Source: Microthrixaceae bacterium
Lineage (GTDB): Bacteria; Actinomycetota; Acidimicrobiia; Acidimicrobiales; Microtrichaceae
Assembly (NCBI GenBank): GCA_020845705.1
Contig: JADLFH010000016.1
Coordinates: 62,001-126,000 of the forward strand
Direction: 5' to 3'
DNA length: 64,000 nucleotides
Each line of letters opens with the position of its first letter. Positions within the stretch are counted from its first letter, which is position 1. Below, piece by piece: positions 26,039 through 34,667 of the stretch. The position numbers and the translations under genes were made by a program. The notes below the pieces were generated by a model. It did not search any database. It worked only from the letters and a program-made list of their open reading frames with translations, and was not told the DNA's origin.

Positions 26039-26249
26039 GGCTCGACATCGTGGGCGTCGCGGTCCTCGCCGGACCAGTGTCCAAGGTCCCGTCGAAGAGC
26101 GGCGAGGTAGGTGAACACCGAGGGTTGGAACCCCACAGGTTCATCGAGATCCACCCGTGCCCGGCGGCGGTGGGATCGACCGTGGTTTCGTGGATCGCGG
26201 TCAGACGGTCGTGGTCGTCGGTGGGATACAGATCGTCGCCGTTGGCCAC
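26035..26249 (-). pseudogene. Small gene with probable one-base frameshift
   Basis: Two frames look coding and would join if one G were added near 26155-26160: the upstream frame reads VANGDDLYPTDDHDRLTAIH and TTVDPTAAGHG, and the downstream one VDLDEPVGFQPSVFTYLAAL through DAHDVEP, whose TGA overlaps the next gene's ATG (ATGA). The product would be about 72 residues of unknown function. A real mutation or a sequencing error in a G-run are equally possible. The GTG start at 26249 is tentative. Confidence 0.4.
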
Positions 26250-26422
26250 TGCGAAGGGGCCATCGATGTGATACGGCAGGCGAGGACGGCGGGAGCGGTT
26301 CCGTCGGGACCCCCGCGGCCGGGTAGAGGACGGGTTTGGCCCTTTCGCCGTCGGAGCGGCTGGGGGCAGAATCGCGCATCGGCTTCCCGCCCGGGCGGGT
26401 CCAACGCGGAATGAGGTACGTG

Positions 26423-26845
26423 ATGACAACGTCGAAGAGCAACCAGTTCGTCGATCGGGCGTCGGATGAACTGGAGCGCCTCGTGAAAGAGGCACGCGAG
26501 AGCGCCAAGTCTGTCGAGGACCTGGTCTCGGATTCGATCGGCAACCTTCAACGGTTCGTCGAGGACCTCGTCGGGCGGGTGAGCGACGAGCTCGAGCGCA
26601 TGTGGGCCCAGACCGACGAGCAGCGAAGCCGGATGGACTCCCAGCTTGCCGACCTCGTGGGATCGATCCGCTGGCCACTGAAGCCGATCACCCGTGGACG
26701 CACGACTCCGGCGAAGAAGGCCGCAGCGAAGAAGGCTCCGGCGAAGAAGGCCGCTGCCAAGAAGGCTCCTGCGAAGAAGGCTGCGGCGAAGAAGGCTCCC
26801 GCCAAGAAGGCCGCGGCGAAGAAGGCTCCAGCGAAGTCCGGATGA
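26423..26845 (+). CDS. Coiled-coil protein with a histone H1-like Lys/Ala/Pro tail
   Basis: ATG at 26423 has GAGGT five bases upstream. Residues 1-85 are predicted helical and charged (RASDELERLVKEARESAKSV ...), resembling phasins or other amphipathic helical proteins. The tail from about residue 95 is four copies of PAKKAAAKKA. Such tails bind DNA or polyphosphate in bacterial histone-like proteins. The stop overlaps the next ATG (ATGA). The role could be granule or nucleoid association; the sequence does not decide. Confidence 0.75.
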   Translation: MTTSKSNQFVDRASDELERLVKEARESAKSVEDLVSDSIGNLQRFVEDLVGRVSDELERMWAQTDEQRSRMDSQLADLVGSIRWPLKPITRGRTTPAKKAAAKKAPAKKAAAKKAPAKKAAAKKAPAKKAAAKKAPAKSG

Positions 26846-27774
26846 CGTCGCGCGCCTCCACGGGACGCGACGACCCAACCCGCGTCGCGCCCGAAACCGA
26901 GGCTCGACCGCAGTGGTTGACGCGCTCGCTCGGGATCGAGCCGCAACGTCGGTCCATCGAGGTTGGCGGCTGCGACATCAACCTGTTGGTTTGGGGTGAA
27001 CCCGACCGTCCTGGCCTCGTGCTGGTGCACGGTGGCGCAGCACATGCGCACTGGTGGTCGGCGATCGCACCGTTGATAGGGGACTACCGCGTCGTCGCGC
27101 TCGATCTGTCGGGCCACGGCGACAGCGGGCGCCGCGAGACCTATCGGGTGGAGCTGTGGACCCAAGAGGTCCTGGCAGCCGCCGAGGCTGTCGGCGCGGC
27201 GGGCCCGCCTGTGGTGATCGGCCACTCGATGGGAGGCTTCGTCGCTGTGGCGACCGCTGTCGCGGGTGGTGACCGGGTGGCGGGGATCATCGTGTTGGAC
27301 TCGCCGATGGTCGAGGAGGACCCCGAGGTGGAGGCCGCACGCATCGGCGCTGCGTTCGGTGTTCCGCGGACCTACCCGACCCTCGACGAAGCCGTCGCTC
27401 GATTTCGCACGGTGCCCGCCCAGGACAACTACGACCCCTGGATCCTCGACCACGTCGCCCGGCACTCGTTGCGTCGCACAGAGGATGGTTGGGCCTGGAA
27501 GTTCGACCCCGGCTTGTTCCGGGCGGTCAGTCGGAACCCGGCCGCTGAGCAACTGCCGAACATCCGTTGCCGTGTAGCGCTGCTGCGCTCGGAGTTCGGC
27601 CTGGTGACACCGGAGATCGGCCGGATCATCTACGAGAACCTCGGCCGCGTCGCCCCCGTTGTGGAAGTGCCCCTCGCCGGCCACCACATGATGCTGGACC
27701 AGCCACTGCTGCTGCTCACCGCACTGAGAGCGCTGCTGGCGGACTGGGAGCACTCGGTTCCCTCCCAGCGCTGA
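26842..27774 (+). CDS. Alpha/beta hydrolase
   Basis: The 310-residue protein shows LVLVHGGAAHAHWW (oxyanion loop), DLSGHGDS, the nucleophile elbow VVIGHSMGGFVAVA and a C-terminal LAGHHMMLDQP with the His. The start ATG overlaps the stop of the PAKKA-tail gene, so the two are translationally coupled. It could be a PHA-related or lipid esterase, matching the phasin-like neighbour, but the substrate is unknown. Confidence 0.85.
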   Translation: MTSRASTGRDDPTRVAPETEARPQWLTRSLGIEPQRRSIEVGGCDINLLVWGEPDRPGLVLVHGGAAHAHWWSAIAPLIGDYRVVALDLSGHGDSGRRETYRVELWTQEVLAAAEAVGAAGPPVVIGHSMGGFVAVATAVAGGDRVAGIIVLDSPMVEEDPEVEAARIGAAFGVPRTYPTLDEAVARFRTVPAQDNYDPWILDHVARHSLRRTEDGWAWKFDPGLFRAVSRNPAAEQLPNIRCRVALLRSEFGLVTPEIGRIIYENLGRVAPVVEVPLAGHHMMLDQPLLLLTALRALLADWEHSVPSQR

Positions 27775-27828
27775 ACCGTGCTGCCGTTGTGTCACAGGGG
27801 TTGGGTCAGGTCGTAGCTTTGTGCGGCC

Positions 27829-29580
27829 ATGGCCGAAGCACACGACCTCATAGTCATCGGTGGCAACGCGGGTGGGCTGTCCGCCGCCGTGTTCGCCCGT
27901 CGGAGTGGGCTGGAGCGGGTGACCGTTCTCGAACGTGGCGCCACGCTCGCGCTGCCGGGCGTCGCCGGCGAGCACGGCCTCGACATCTCCTACGGCGAGA
28001 CCGTGACCTCCGTCGACGTCGATGGTGACGATCTGGTCGTCGCGACTCGCCGGCAGTCGTACCGCAGCCGTGCAGTGCTCGTCGCGCTCCGCACCAGCAT
28101 CGAAGGCTGGCAGCCGCCCATCCCCATCGCCAGTGGTGAACGAATCCACGTCGACGAGATTCCCACTCCGGCGAACGACGTGGATGTCCTCGTGGTCGGC
28201 TACACCGACCACGCAGTGGAGCTGACGGTCCGCCTCGCGGATCTGGGAGCGGGTGTCGTGCTCGCAGCCGGCGGGATGAACCCACGTCTGTTGTCGCCCG
28301 TAGGTGCGCAGCTTCTAAACGAGCTCGAGCGGGAGCGTCGGGCGACCCTGCTGTACTCGTCGCGACCTCAGCAGATCGCAGAGGTCGACGGGTTCCCGAT
28401 GGCCTACTTCAACGACCGCCGCACGCCGGACCTCCAGTTCGATCACGTCGTGTGCTCCTCGGGTCGCCGGGCGGTGAGCCCTGAGCACGTAGGCGCCACC
28501 GACGCGGCCCTGGCCACCGGTCGCGTCTGGTTCCTCGGTACCGACGACGAGACCCCGTCGAACGCTCCGAGTGCACCGGGCGCGTCGATCGGACAAGAGC
28601 TCGTCGGCGCCGTGTTCCCCGCCGCAGTGCTGCCCGCGCCCGAGCCGTCGGCTTGGAGCCGTCACGAGGTGCCCGGCGTCGTCGAGGAGCTGCGAACCCG
28701 GAACTACAACGCGACGATCACCGCATTCGAGCCAACCCACTCGGACCTGTGGGTGCTTCGGGTGCGTCCCGACCACGGGTCGGTGTCGCACCTGCCCGGC
28801 CAGTACGCGTCGCTGGGGCTCGGCTACTGGGAGGAGCGCGTCGACGACGCGATGGAGGCGAACATCGACGAGCGCTGGGAGAAGCTGGTCCGGCGCTCCT
28901 ACTCGATCAGCCACCGGATCTTCGACGAGCACGGCTACCTCGCGGACGAATCCGCAGCGGACGAGCTCGAGTTCTACATCGTGTTGGTTCCCCCGACCCC
29001 TGACAACGTCCCCGGGCTGACCCCGCGGCTCGCGTTGAAGAAGCCGGGTGACCGTATCTACCTCGGTCCGAAGGTTGCGGGCCGCTACACCCTGGCGCCG
29101 GTCACCGATCCCGCGGATACGGTGATCTTCCTGTCGACCGGTACCGGCGAGGCGCCGCAGAACGCGATGGTCACCGAACTGCTGCGCAAGGGCCACCACG
29201 GCCCGATCGTCTCGGCGGTGTCAGTGCGTCAGTGGGTTGACCTGGGCTATCTCGACAAGCACCGCCGCCTCGAGCAGCGCTATTCGAACTACCACTACTT
29301 CCCCCAGCCCACCCGAGAGCCCGACATCCCCAAGCGCTACATCCAGGACCTCATCCGCGACGACGTGTTCGCCGCCGAGTTCGGCGTGAAGCTCGACCCG
29401 TCCGACACGCATGTGTTCCTCTGCGGGAACCCGTCGATGATCGGCCTGCCAGAGGAAGGCGAGGGCGACGAGCCGGTCTATCCCGAGACGGTCGGGGTGG
29501 TGCAGATCCTCGCCGAGCGGGGCTTCACCCTCGACCAGCGTGGCCGGCGCGGCAACATCCACTACGAGGAGTACTGGTAG
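27829..29580 (+). CDS. Fusion of a thioredoxin-reductase-like flavodomain and a ferredoxin-NADP reductase
   Basis: The 583-residue protein has two parts. Residues 1-270 are an FAD/NAD-binding Rossmann domain starting LIVIGGNAGGLSAAVFARR, like thioredoxin reductase but without a CxxC pair. Residues 290-583 are an FNR domain with RRSYSISHRIF (FAD), FLSTGTGEAPQNAM and FLCGNPSMIG (NADPH) and the aromatic end EEYW. The fusion could pass electrons from NADPH to a ferredoxin such as that at 42442. It is flanked by unrelated genes. Confidence 0.82.
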   Translation: MAEAHDLIVIGGNAGGLSAAVFARRSGLERVTVLERGATLALPGVAGEHGLDISYGETVTSVDVDGDDLVVATRRQSYRSRAVLVALRTSIEGWQPPIPIASGERIHVDEIPTPANDVDVLVVGYTDHAVELTVRLADLGAGVVLAAGGMNPRLLSPVGAQLLNELERERRATLLYSSRPQQIAEVDGFPMAYFNDRRTPDLQFDHVVCSSGRRAVSPEHVGATDAALATGRVWFLGTDDETPSNAPSAPGASIGQELVGAVFPAAVLPAPEPSAWSRHEVPGVVEELRTRNYNATITAFEPTHSDLWVLRVRPDHGSVSHLPGQYASLGLGYWEERVDDAMEANIDERWEKLVRRSYSISHRIFDEHGYLADESAADELEFYIVLVPPTPDNVPGLTPRLALKKPGDRIYLGPKVAGRYTLAPVTDPADTVIFLSTGTGEAPQNAMVTELLRKGHHGPIVSAVSVRQWVDLGYLDKHRRLEQRYSNYHYFPQPTREPDIPKRYIQDLIRDDVFAAEFGVKLDPSDTHVFLCGNPSMIGLPEEGEGDEPVYPETVGVVQILAERGFTLDQRGRRGNIHYEEYW

Positions 29581-29797
29581 GCCGAACCGGGCGAAGAACC
29601 CAACCGAATCAGTTGCGTCGAAGCGGTCGTCTTGAACGATGACGACGGACCGAGGCTTTCCGACGTATCCGCTGTCGGCGGCTGCGGTCCAGATCCGACA
29701 CCCAGATCTGCACAGGTCGAAGCCCCTGAGCGCGCAGCCTGCGGCGATGTTCGGTCACTCGTCCCGTGCTGTTGGGCTCGTCCTGTTGCGCGGACAT
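29581..29797 (-). pseudogene. Fused remnant of a MazE (DUF3018)/MazF pair
   Basis: ATG at 29797 begins an antitoxin N-terminus (GRVTEHRRRLRAQGLRPVQI, WV) like DUF3018 MazE proteins. Just past QIWV another frame reads IWTAAADSGYVGKPRSVVIV and QDDRFDATDSV, the N-terminus of MazF. The rest of both genes is gone. A GATCTGG direct repeat at the join suggests deletion by short homology. Confidence 0.7.
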
Positions 29798-29815
29798 ACC
29801 GACCTCGTAGCCCTG

Positions 29816-30772
29816 TTACATGTAACGCAGCACGGCTGCGGCGAGGACGCTGCCTCGCTGTGGGTCGCTGACGATCGTGTCGGCCTCGATGACCCGGTAG
29901 CCCAATGCTGCGAGCGCGGGAACCTCGGTGGAATCGGCGCGATCCACCACGAACACGTCCGCAAGACCGGCGAGGATCCCGCCCACTGCCGAGGCGCGAT
30001 GATCCAACCCGATCGAGGCCATCATCGCCGCCCGACAACGTGCCCGGCGTGCTTCGCCCTCGGCGTGGATCGGCACTCCTGCCACCACAGGGGTGACCGC
30101 AACAGTTGTGGCACCCGCAGACTGCCGGTCCTCCAGCGCCTCTCGAACACCCGGCACAGCCAGGATCGGGCCAAGGCTGGCGAGCGGGTTGCTCGGACCC
30201 AACACCACGAGATCCGCCTCGGCTATCGCTTCGAGCACCCCCGGGGCAGGTGACGCTCTGGCTGAACCCTCATAGCGCACGCCGAGCACCTCGTCGGCGG
30301 CCTGGTGCCGGACGAAGTACTCCTGGAAGGAGAGTTCACCCGCCCCGGTCCCGACGCGGGTTGCCACCTCGTCGTCTGTGGCAGGAAGCAATGTGACGCC
30401 GATCTCCAACGCGTGGGTCAGCTGCGCCGTGACCTCGCTGAGCGATGCCCCGTCGCGCAGCATCGACGTGCGCAGGAGATGTGTGGCCAGGTCGAGGTCG
30501 CCCAGGTTGAACCAGGCGTCCACGCCGAGGAGGCGGAGCTGGTCCATGGTGCGGAACGAGTCGCCTGCCAGGCCCCACCCCCGTTGGTGGTCCTGGAGTC
30601 CCGACAGCGCGTACAGGTTCGTGTCGAGATCCGGGCAGATCCGCAGCCCGTGGCGCCACAGGTCGTCGCCGGTGTTCACCACCAGTGCTAGCTCGCCGGG
30701 GCCGAGCGCGGCCGCGAGCGGCACCGCGAGGCGGCTGCAACCGATGCCGCCTCCCAGCAGCGTTACGCGCAC
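29816..30772 (-). CDS. cofD: 2-phospho-L-lactate/PEP transferase for coenzyme F420
   Basis: The 318-residue protein matches CofD/FbiA from end to end: VTLLGGGIGCSRLA, VVNTGDDLWRHGLRICPDLD, the GWGLAGDSFRTM turn and VLGPSNPLASLGPIL. It joins the 2-phospho-lactate-type moiety to Fo, making F420-0. Presence of this gene implies F420 use. The FbiB and FbiC partners are not in this window. Confidence 0.93.
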   Translation of the reverse strand: MRVTLLGGGIGCSRLAVPLAAALGPGELALVVNTGDDLWRHGLRICPDLDTNLYALSGLQDHQRGWGLAGDSFRTMDQLRLLGVDAWFNLGDLDLATHLLRTSMLRDGASLSEVTAQLTHALEIGVTLLPATDDEVATRVGTGAGELSFQEYFVRHQAADEVLGVRYEGSARASPAPGVLEAIAEADLVVLGPSNPLASLGPILAVPGVREALEDRQSAGATTVAVTPVVAGVPIHAEGEARRARCRAAMMASIGLDHRASAVGGILAGLADVFVVDRADSTEVPALAALGYRVIEADTIVSDPQRGSVLAAAVLRYM

Positions 30773-30780
30773 GAAGCTGT

Positions 30781-31620
30781 TCAGCCCACCGTGACCGGTG
30801 CGAGTGGGCTGCCGCCGCCGAGGATCGTCTCGAAGCGACCGCGGACCCAGGCGTGGGTCTCGGGGTGGGTGAGCACGTAGAAGCGCCCCTCAGCGACCGC
30901 GTCGGCCACCGCGTCGGCCACCACCTCGGCGTCGATGCCTGCCTGCACCAGCGCGCCGAACACCCCCCACGTGGCCTGGGTTGCCGCGCCCTGTGCGAAG
31001 TCGCGGTCGAGCCCCGCCGGTGCGTTGCGCTCGGCCTCGTGGATCCGGGTCTTCACGAACGCCGGGCAGAGCACGGAAACGCCGACGGGATGGCCGGCCG
31101 CCGCAAGATCCTGGAGCAACGTCTCGGAGATCGACACCACCGCCTGCTTCGAGGCGGTGTAAGGGCCTATGCCCGGAGCGGTGATCAGCCCGGCGATCGA
31201 GGCGGTGTTGACCACATGGCCCTCGCCCTGGTCGATCATCGTCGGCACGAACGTGTGGATGCCGTTGATCACACCGAACACGTTCACGTCCATCACCCAG
31301 CGCCAGACGTCGAGGGAGACCTCCCACGCTGGTCCGCCCGCCGCCACGCCGGCGTTGTTGCACAGGACGTGTACTGCTCCGTGGCGCGAGAGCGTCTCGT
31401 CTCGAAGCGCGGCGAAAGACGCCGGGTCCGTCACGTCGGTGCGCACACCCGAGACGGTGGCGCCGGAATCGGACAGCTCGGCGACGGCGGTGGCCAGCGT
31501 GGCCTCCTCAATGTCGGCGAGCACCAGGGCGGCACCTCCCGTGGCGAAGCGGCGGGCCATGGCCAAGCCGATGCCAGAGGCTCCGCCCGTGATGACCGCG
31601 ACCTTGTCCTTCAGTTCCAT
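30781..31620 (-). CDS. Short-chain dehydrogenase/reductase
   Basis: ATG at 31620 follows AAGGAGC, giving 279 residues. The NAD(P) motif is TGGASGIG near residue 12, NNAG at about 90, and the catalytic Tyr/Lys in YTASKQAV near 157. Located immediately downstream of the first molybdopterin gene on the same strand, it could oxidise an alcohol produced by that enzyme, but this is contextual inference. Confidence 0.88.
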   Translation of the reverse strand: MELKDKVAVITGGASGIGLAMARRFATGGAALVLADIEEATLATAVAELSDSGATVSGVRTDVTDPASFAALRDETLSRHGAVHVLCNNAGVAAGGPAWEVSLDVWRWVMDVNVFGVINGIHTFVPTMIDQGEGHVVNTASIAGLITAPGIGPYTASKQAVVSISETLLQDLAAAGHPVGVSVLCPAFVKTRIHEAERNAPAGLDRDFAQGAATQATWGVFGALVQAGIDAEVVADAVADAVAEGRFYVLTHPETHAWVRGRFETILGGGSPLAPVTVG

Positions 31621-31636
31621 CGAAGCTCCTTGCTCC

Positions 31637-34378
31637 TCACTCAGCGGGCTCCACATCGACGCGGTAGAGCCTGTCGGATTGCTGCGGTTGCCATTGCAGG
31701 TCGGTGTAGACGAGATGTCCGTACCCGGCGGCGAAGTTCAGCCACTTGACCATTCCGGGTTCCACCCAGGTGACATCCTTCCACTCGGGGAACAGGTACT
31801 GCTCCCACGCGGCGTAGAGGATCGCCTGGCCCGGTCGAACAGCGGGCGTCACACGCGCAGGCGCGCGCAGGGAACCCACGTCGTTGAACACCCGGATCAT
31901 CTGGCCGTCGGAGATGCCCCGCGCCGCGGCGTCGAGATCGTTGATGTGCACCGTGGGGCCACCCCGGGTGGTCTCCAGCATCATCTGGGAGGAGCTGTTC
32001 GACGCGTGGATGCTCCAGCGCGGGTGGCCGCCGGTGATCTGAAGCGGGTAGTCGCCCCCGGCGGGAGGTGGCTCCTTGTGGCAGGGGAGTTGTTCGCCGG
32101 CTTCGAGGAACCAGGGGTGGTCGATGTAGAACTGCGCCCTGCCGGTGAGCGTCGCGTACGGCACCCCCTCGTTGACGTGGCGCGACATGGCGATGAACGG
32201 CTCGTCGGGCTTCAGCTCCGAGCCGGTCACACCCTCCACGATGCGTGGCAGCTGTTCGGGGCGCACCCAGCCCTTCTCTCGCAGCGACGATATCGAGGTG
32301 CCTGCCGGCAGGTTGCCCGACAGCACGCAGTCACGCAGCAGCTCGTCGAGCGCGTCCTCCTCGCTGACCAGCGCTCCGTTCATCGACATCGCGGCGGGCA
32401 CCCCGGCGTAGGACTTCGTACCGCCGTGGCCGTCGTCGAAGCCCTCCAGGCCCCGGGCCGCGGCCCGCCGTGCGATCGCCTGGCCGAGACCGATGAAGAT
32501 GCGCCAGTCGCTGCGGGATTCACCGCGTGGCTCCACCGCCTTGTCGGCGAACATCCGCTCCCAGGCGTGGGAGTTCGCGGCGTGGAAGTCGACCCGCTCG
32601 TGCTCGCACGCGACGGGCAGCACCAGATCCGCGTAGAGGCCGACGGTGCTCATCTTCCAGTCCAGCACCGCGATCATGTCGAGCTTGGGCCACAGGTTCG
32701 CCAGCAGCTCGCGCTGGCCTCCGCGGGTGCGGCGCAGCACGTTCGTGCCGGCCTGCAACAGCACCTTGGGGGTGATCTGGGGTCGGGGGCGCACCAGGCC
32801 GCTCCACCAGCCGCGGCTCTGCGCTTCCTTGACGATCTCGCCGAAAGGCCGGGGCGCATCGGCCCAGCCGTCGCGTTCCCAGACCTTGTCGTAGCCGCAG
32901 TGGTACCAGAAGAAGAACGCCGGAGGGGTGGCCGCCATCGTCGCCGCTCCCGAGTGCATCATCTCCCACACCGCCCGGCCGTCGGTCATGGCAGGGTCCG
33001 ACGCGTTCATCGCGTCGAGGAACATCTCCAGCGCCTGGATCGTCGACTCGGCGGCGTCTATGCCGGCCGATCCCTTCAGGATTCCGAGGATCTCGCCTTC
33101 CATCAGGGCGATGATGTAGGTGTCGAGCCCACGGCCGGCCGATCCCCAGTTGCCCGTGAGCGCCAACAGCAGATCCATGGAGCGCTCCATGAGGTCGCCG
33201 TGGTGGTGCTTGCAGCTTCCCAGCCCGTTCTGGAGCTTGGTGCGACTGCCGGCGACGCGGCGTGCCAGATCTCGGATGGTGTCGGGGTGCAGGTCGCAGA
33301 TCTCGGCCGCGGACTCCGTCGAGTAGTTCGTGAGACGCTCGCGCAGCAGGGAGTAGGCGGTGCTGATCGTCGCTTCGGTGCCGTCGAGGAGGGTGACGCT
33401 CCAGGTGCCCTCCAGCTCCACGTCGGTGGGGGAGCGAGGATCGTCGAGGCGGCCGGGATCGGCCATCACCGTCTGTCCACCTCGACGCACATGGAAGCGG
33501 TCCGCCCGTCCGTCGGCCACCAGGTCGGCCTCGCGCAGGAAGCGGCCCGTGTCGGTGCGAACCAGGAACGGCAGGTCGGTCTGCGAGCACACGAAGTCAC
33601 GGTCGACGAGGCCTTCGTCGATCACCACCCGACACATCGCCAGTGCCAGGGCCGCGTCGGAGCCCGGCCGCAGAGCCAGGTGCATGTCGACGTGGGGTGC
33701 CGACGGGCTGAAGTCCGGCGCGATCAGCACGACGGTGGCCCCGCGGTATCGGGCTTCGGTCAGGTAGTGGTAGTAGGGGATGCGGGTGTAGGCGGGGTTG
33801 CCGTTCCAGACCAGGATCGTCTCGGCCCGGAAGGTGTCGTCTGCCGACGAGCCGCCCAACAGGCTGCCGAAGGTGGCCCAGTGGCCCAGGTGCACGTCGC
33901 TGACCGTGGAGTTCGAGTCCATCGACAGGCCGCCGACCGCGTTCGTGAACCGGGCGCGACCCATGGCCCCCACGAGGCCCGACTCGGGTCCGGGGTCTAT
34001 CAGCAGCGACTCGGGGCCCTCGGTCTCGAGCGCGTCGATCACCGCGTCGGCGAGCAGGTCGAGCGCCTCGTCCCACGAGATTCGCTCCCAGGCGCCCGAG
34101 CCGCGTTCGCCGACCCGGCGCAGTGGATGCAGGAGACGTTCGTCGCCCGCGGCCTGGGTGTGCCAGGCACCGCCCTTCTGGCAGCCCAGCGGGTTCATGT
34201 CGGGGATGCCCTCGAACCCGGGGATGCCCCCGGACTGCTCCTGGTAGACGATCCTGCCGTCGCGGGCGAAGACCCGGTAGGTGCAGTTCGCGATGCAGTT
34301 GCCGCAGTGCGACCCCCAGGTCACCTGCTCCCAGCTCCATCGCTGCTGGGGTGTGCGAGTCGTCGTCTCTGCCCCCAT
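31637..34378 (-). CDS. Molybdopterin oxidoreductase catalytic subunit 1 (type II DMSO-reductase-like)
   Basis: The 913-residue protein has an N-terminal Fe-S motif H24-x3-C28-x3-C32-x33-C66 (with Cys25 also present), fitting the type II pattern where His is a ligand. Further marks are PLRRVGERGSGAWERISWDE, the region SADDTFRAETILVWNGNPAY with a likely Mo-ligating Asp, KHHHGDLMERSMDLLLALTG and GGHPRWSIHASNSS in the C-terminal cofactor domain. No Tat signal is present, so it is probably cytoplasmic. It is closer to subunit 3 than to subunit 2. It has no adjacent beta/gamma genes; an SDR follows. Confidence 0.88.
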   Translation of the reverse strand: MGAETTTRTPQQRWSWEQVTWGSHCGNCIANCTYRVFARDGRIVYQEQSGGIPGFEGIPDMNPLGCQKGGAWHTQAAGDERLLHPLRRVGERGSGAWERISWDEALDLLADAVIDALETEGPESLLIDPGPESGLVGAMGRARFTNAVGGLSMDSNSTVSDVHLGHWATFGSLLGGSSADDTFRAETILVWNGNPAYTRIPYYHYLTEARYRGATVVLIAPDFSPSAPHVDMHLALRPGSDAALALAMCRVVIDEGLVDRDFVCSQTDLPFLVRTDTGRFLREADLVADGRADRFHVRRGGQTVMADPGRLDDPRSPTDVELEGTWSVTLLDGTEATISTAYSLLRERLTNYSTESAAEICDLHPDTIRDLARRVAGSRTKLQNGLGSCKHHHGDLMERSMDLLLALTGNWGSAGRGLDTYIIALMEGEILGILKGSAGIDAAESTIQALEMFLDAMNASDPAMTDGRAVWEMMHSGAATMAATPPAFFFWYHCGYDKVWERDGWADAPRPFGEIVKEAQSRGWWSGLVRPRPQITPKVLLQAGTNVLRRTRGGQRELLANLWPKLDMIAVLDWKMSTVGLYADLVLPVACEHERVDFHAANSHAWERMFADKAVEPRGESRSDWRIFIGLGQAIARRAAARGLEGFDDGHGGTKSYAGVPAAMSMNGALVSEEDALDELLRDCVLSGNLPAGTSISSLREKGWVRPEQLPRIVEGVTGSELKPDEPFIAMSRHVNEGVPYATLTGRAQFYIDHPWFLEAGEQLPCHKEPPPAGGDYPLQITGGHPRWSIHASNSSSQMMLETTRGGPTVHINDLDAAARGISDGQMIRVFNDVGSLRAPARVTPAVRPGQAILYAAWEQYLFPEWKDVTWVEPGMVKWLNFAAGYGHLVYTDLQWQPQQSDRLYRVDVEPAE

Positions 34379-34534
34379 GACGTCCTCCTTGGGTTCCCGT
34401 TGCCGTCGGCCCCCTGAGACCGGCGAACGGACCTCGGGCGATCGTAACCCTGAGGCCGACTACAGGCGATAAGGCATGCCGGATTTCGAGGGTTTCGAGA
34501 CAGATGTCACGAGTGCGCCGAGCCCGCGCCCGTG

Positions 34535-34614
34535 TGCCTCAAACTCGGCCATGAGGCAGCAGGGACCGGAAATCGCACCGGTGTGCCTCAAGAATCAGTT
34601 TGAGGCACACCGGT
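34535..34614. terminator. Two GCCTCA/TGAGGC hairpins
   Basis: The first pairs TGCCTCA 34535-34541 with TGAGGCA 34552-34558. The second is stronger: ACCGGTGTGCCTCAA 34577-34591 with an exact complement at 34600-34614 and an 8-base loop. They lie 54 bases past the stop of the beta-propeller lipoprotein and about 160 bases upstream of the Mo gene, so a terminator for the former is likely. The rest of 34379-34667 holds no recognised gene. Confidence 0.65.
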
Positions 34615-34667
34615 CCGGGGGTCTGGCACTCCAGCGAGGCAACGGGCCTGTCGGCTATCGGGATCCG

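Noticed and set aside
26700-26835. Tandem DNA repeat as a CRISPR or VNTR
   Set aside because: It encodes in-frame PAKKA repeats of a real protein; there are no spacers.
31169-34417. Long plus-strand frame opposite the first Mo subunit
   Set aside because: Composition is Arg/His/Val-rich without recognisable motifs and it mirrors the Mo gene codon by codon.
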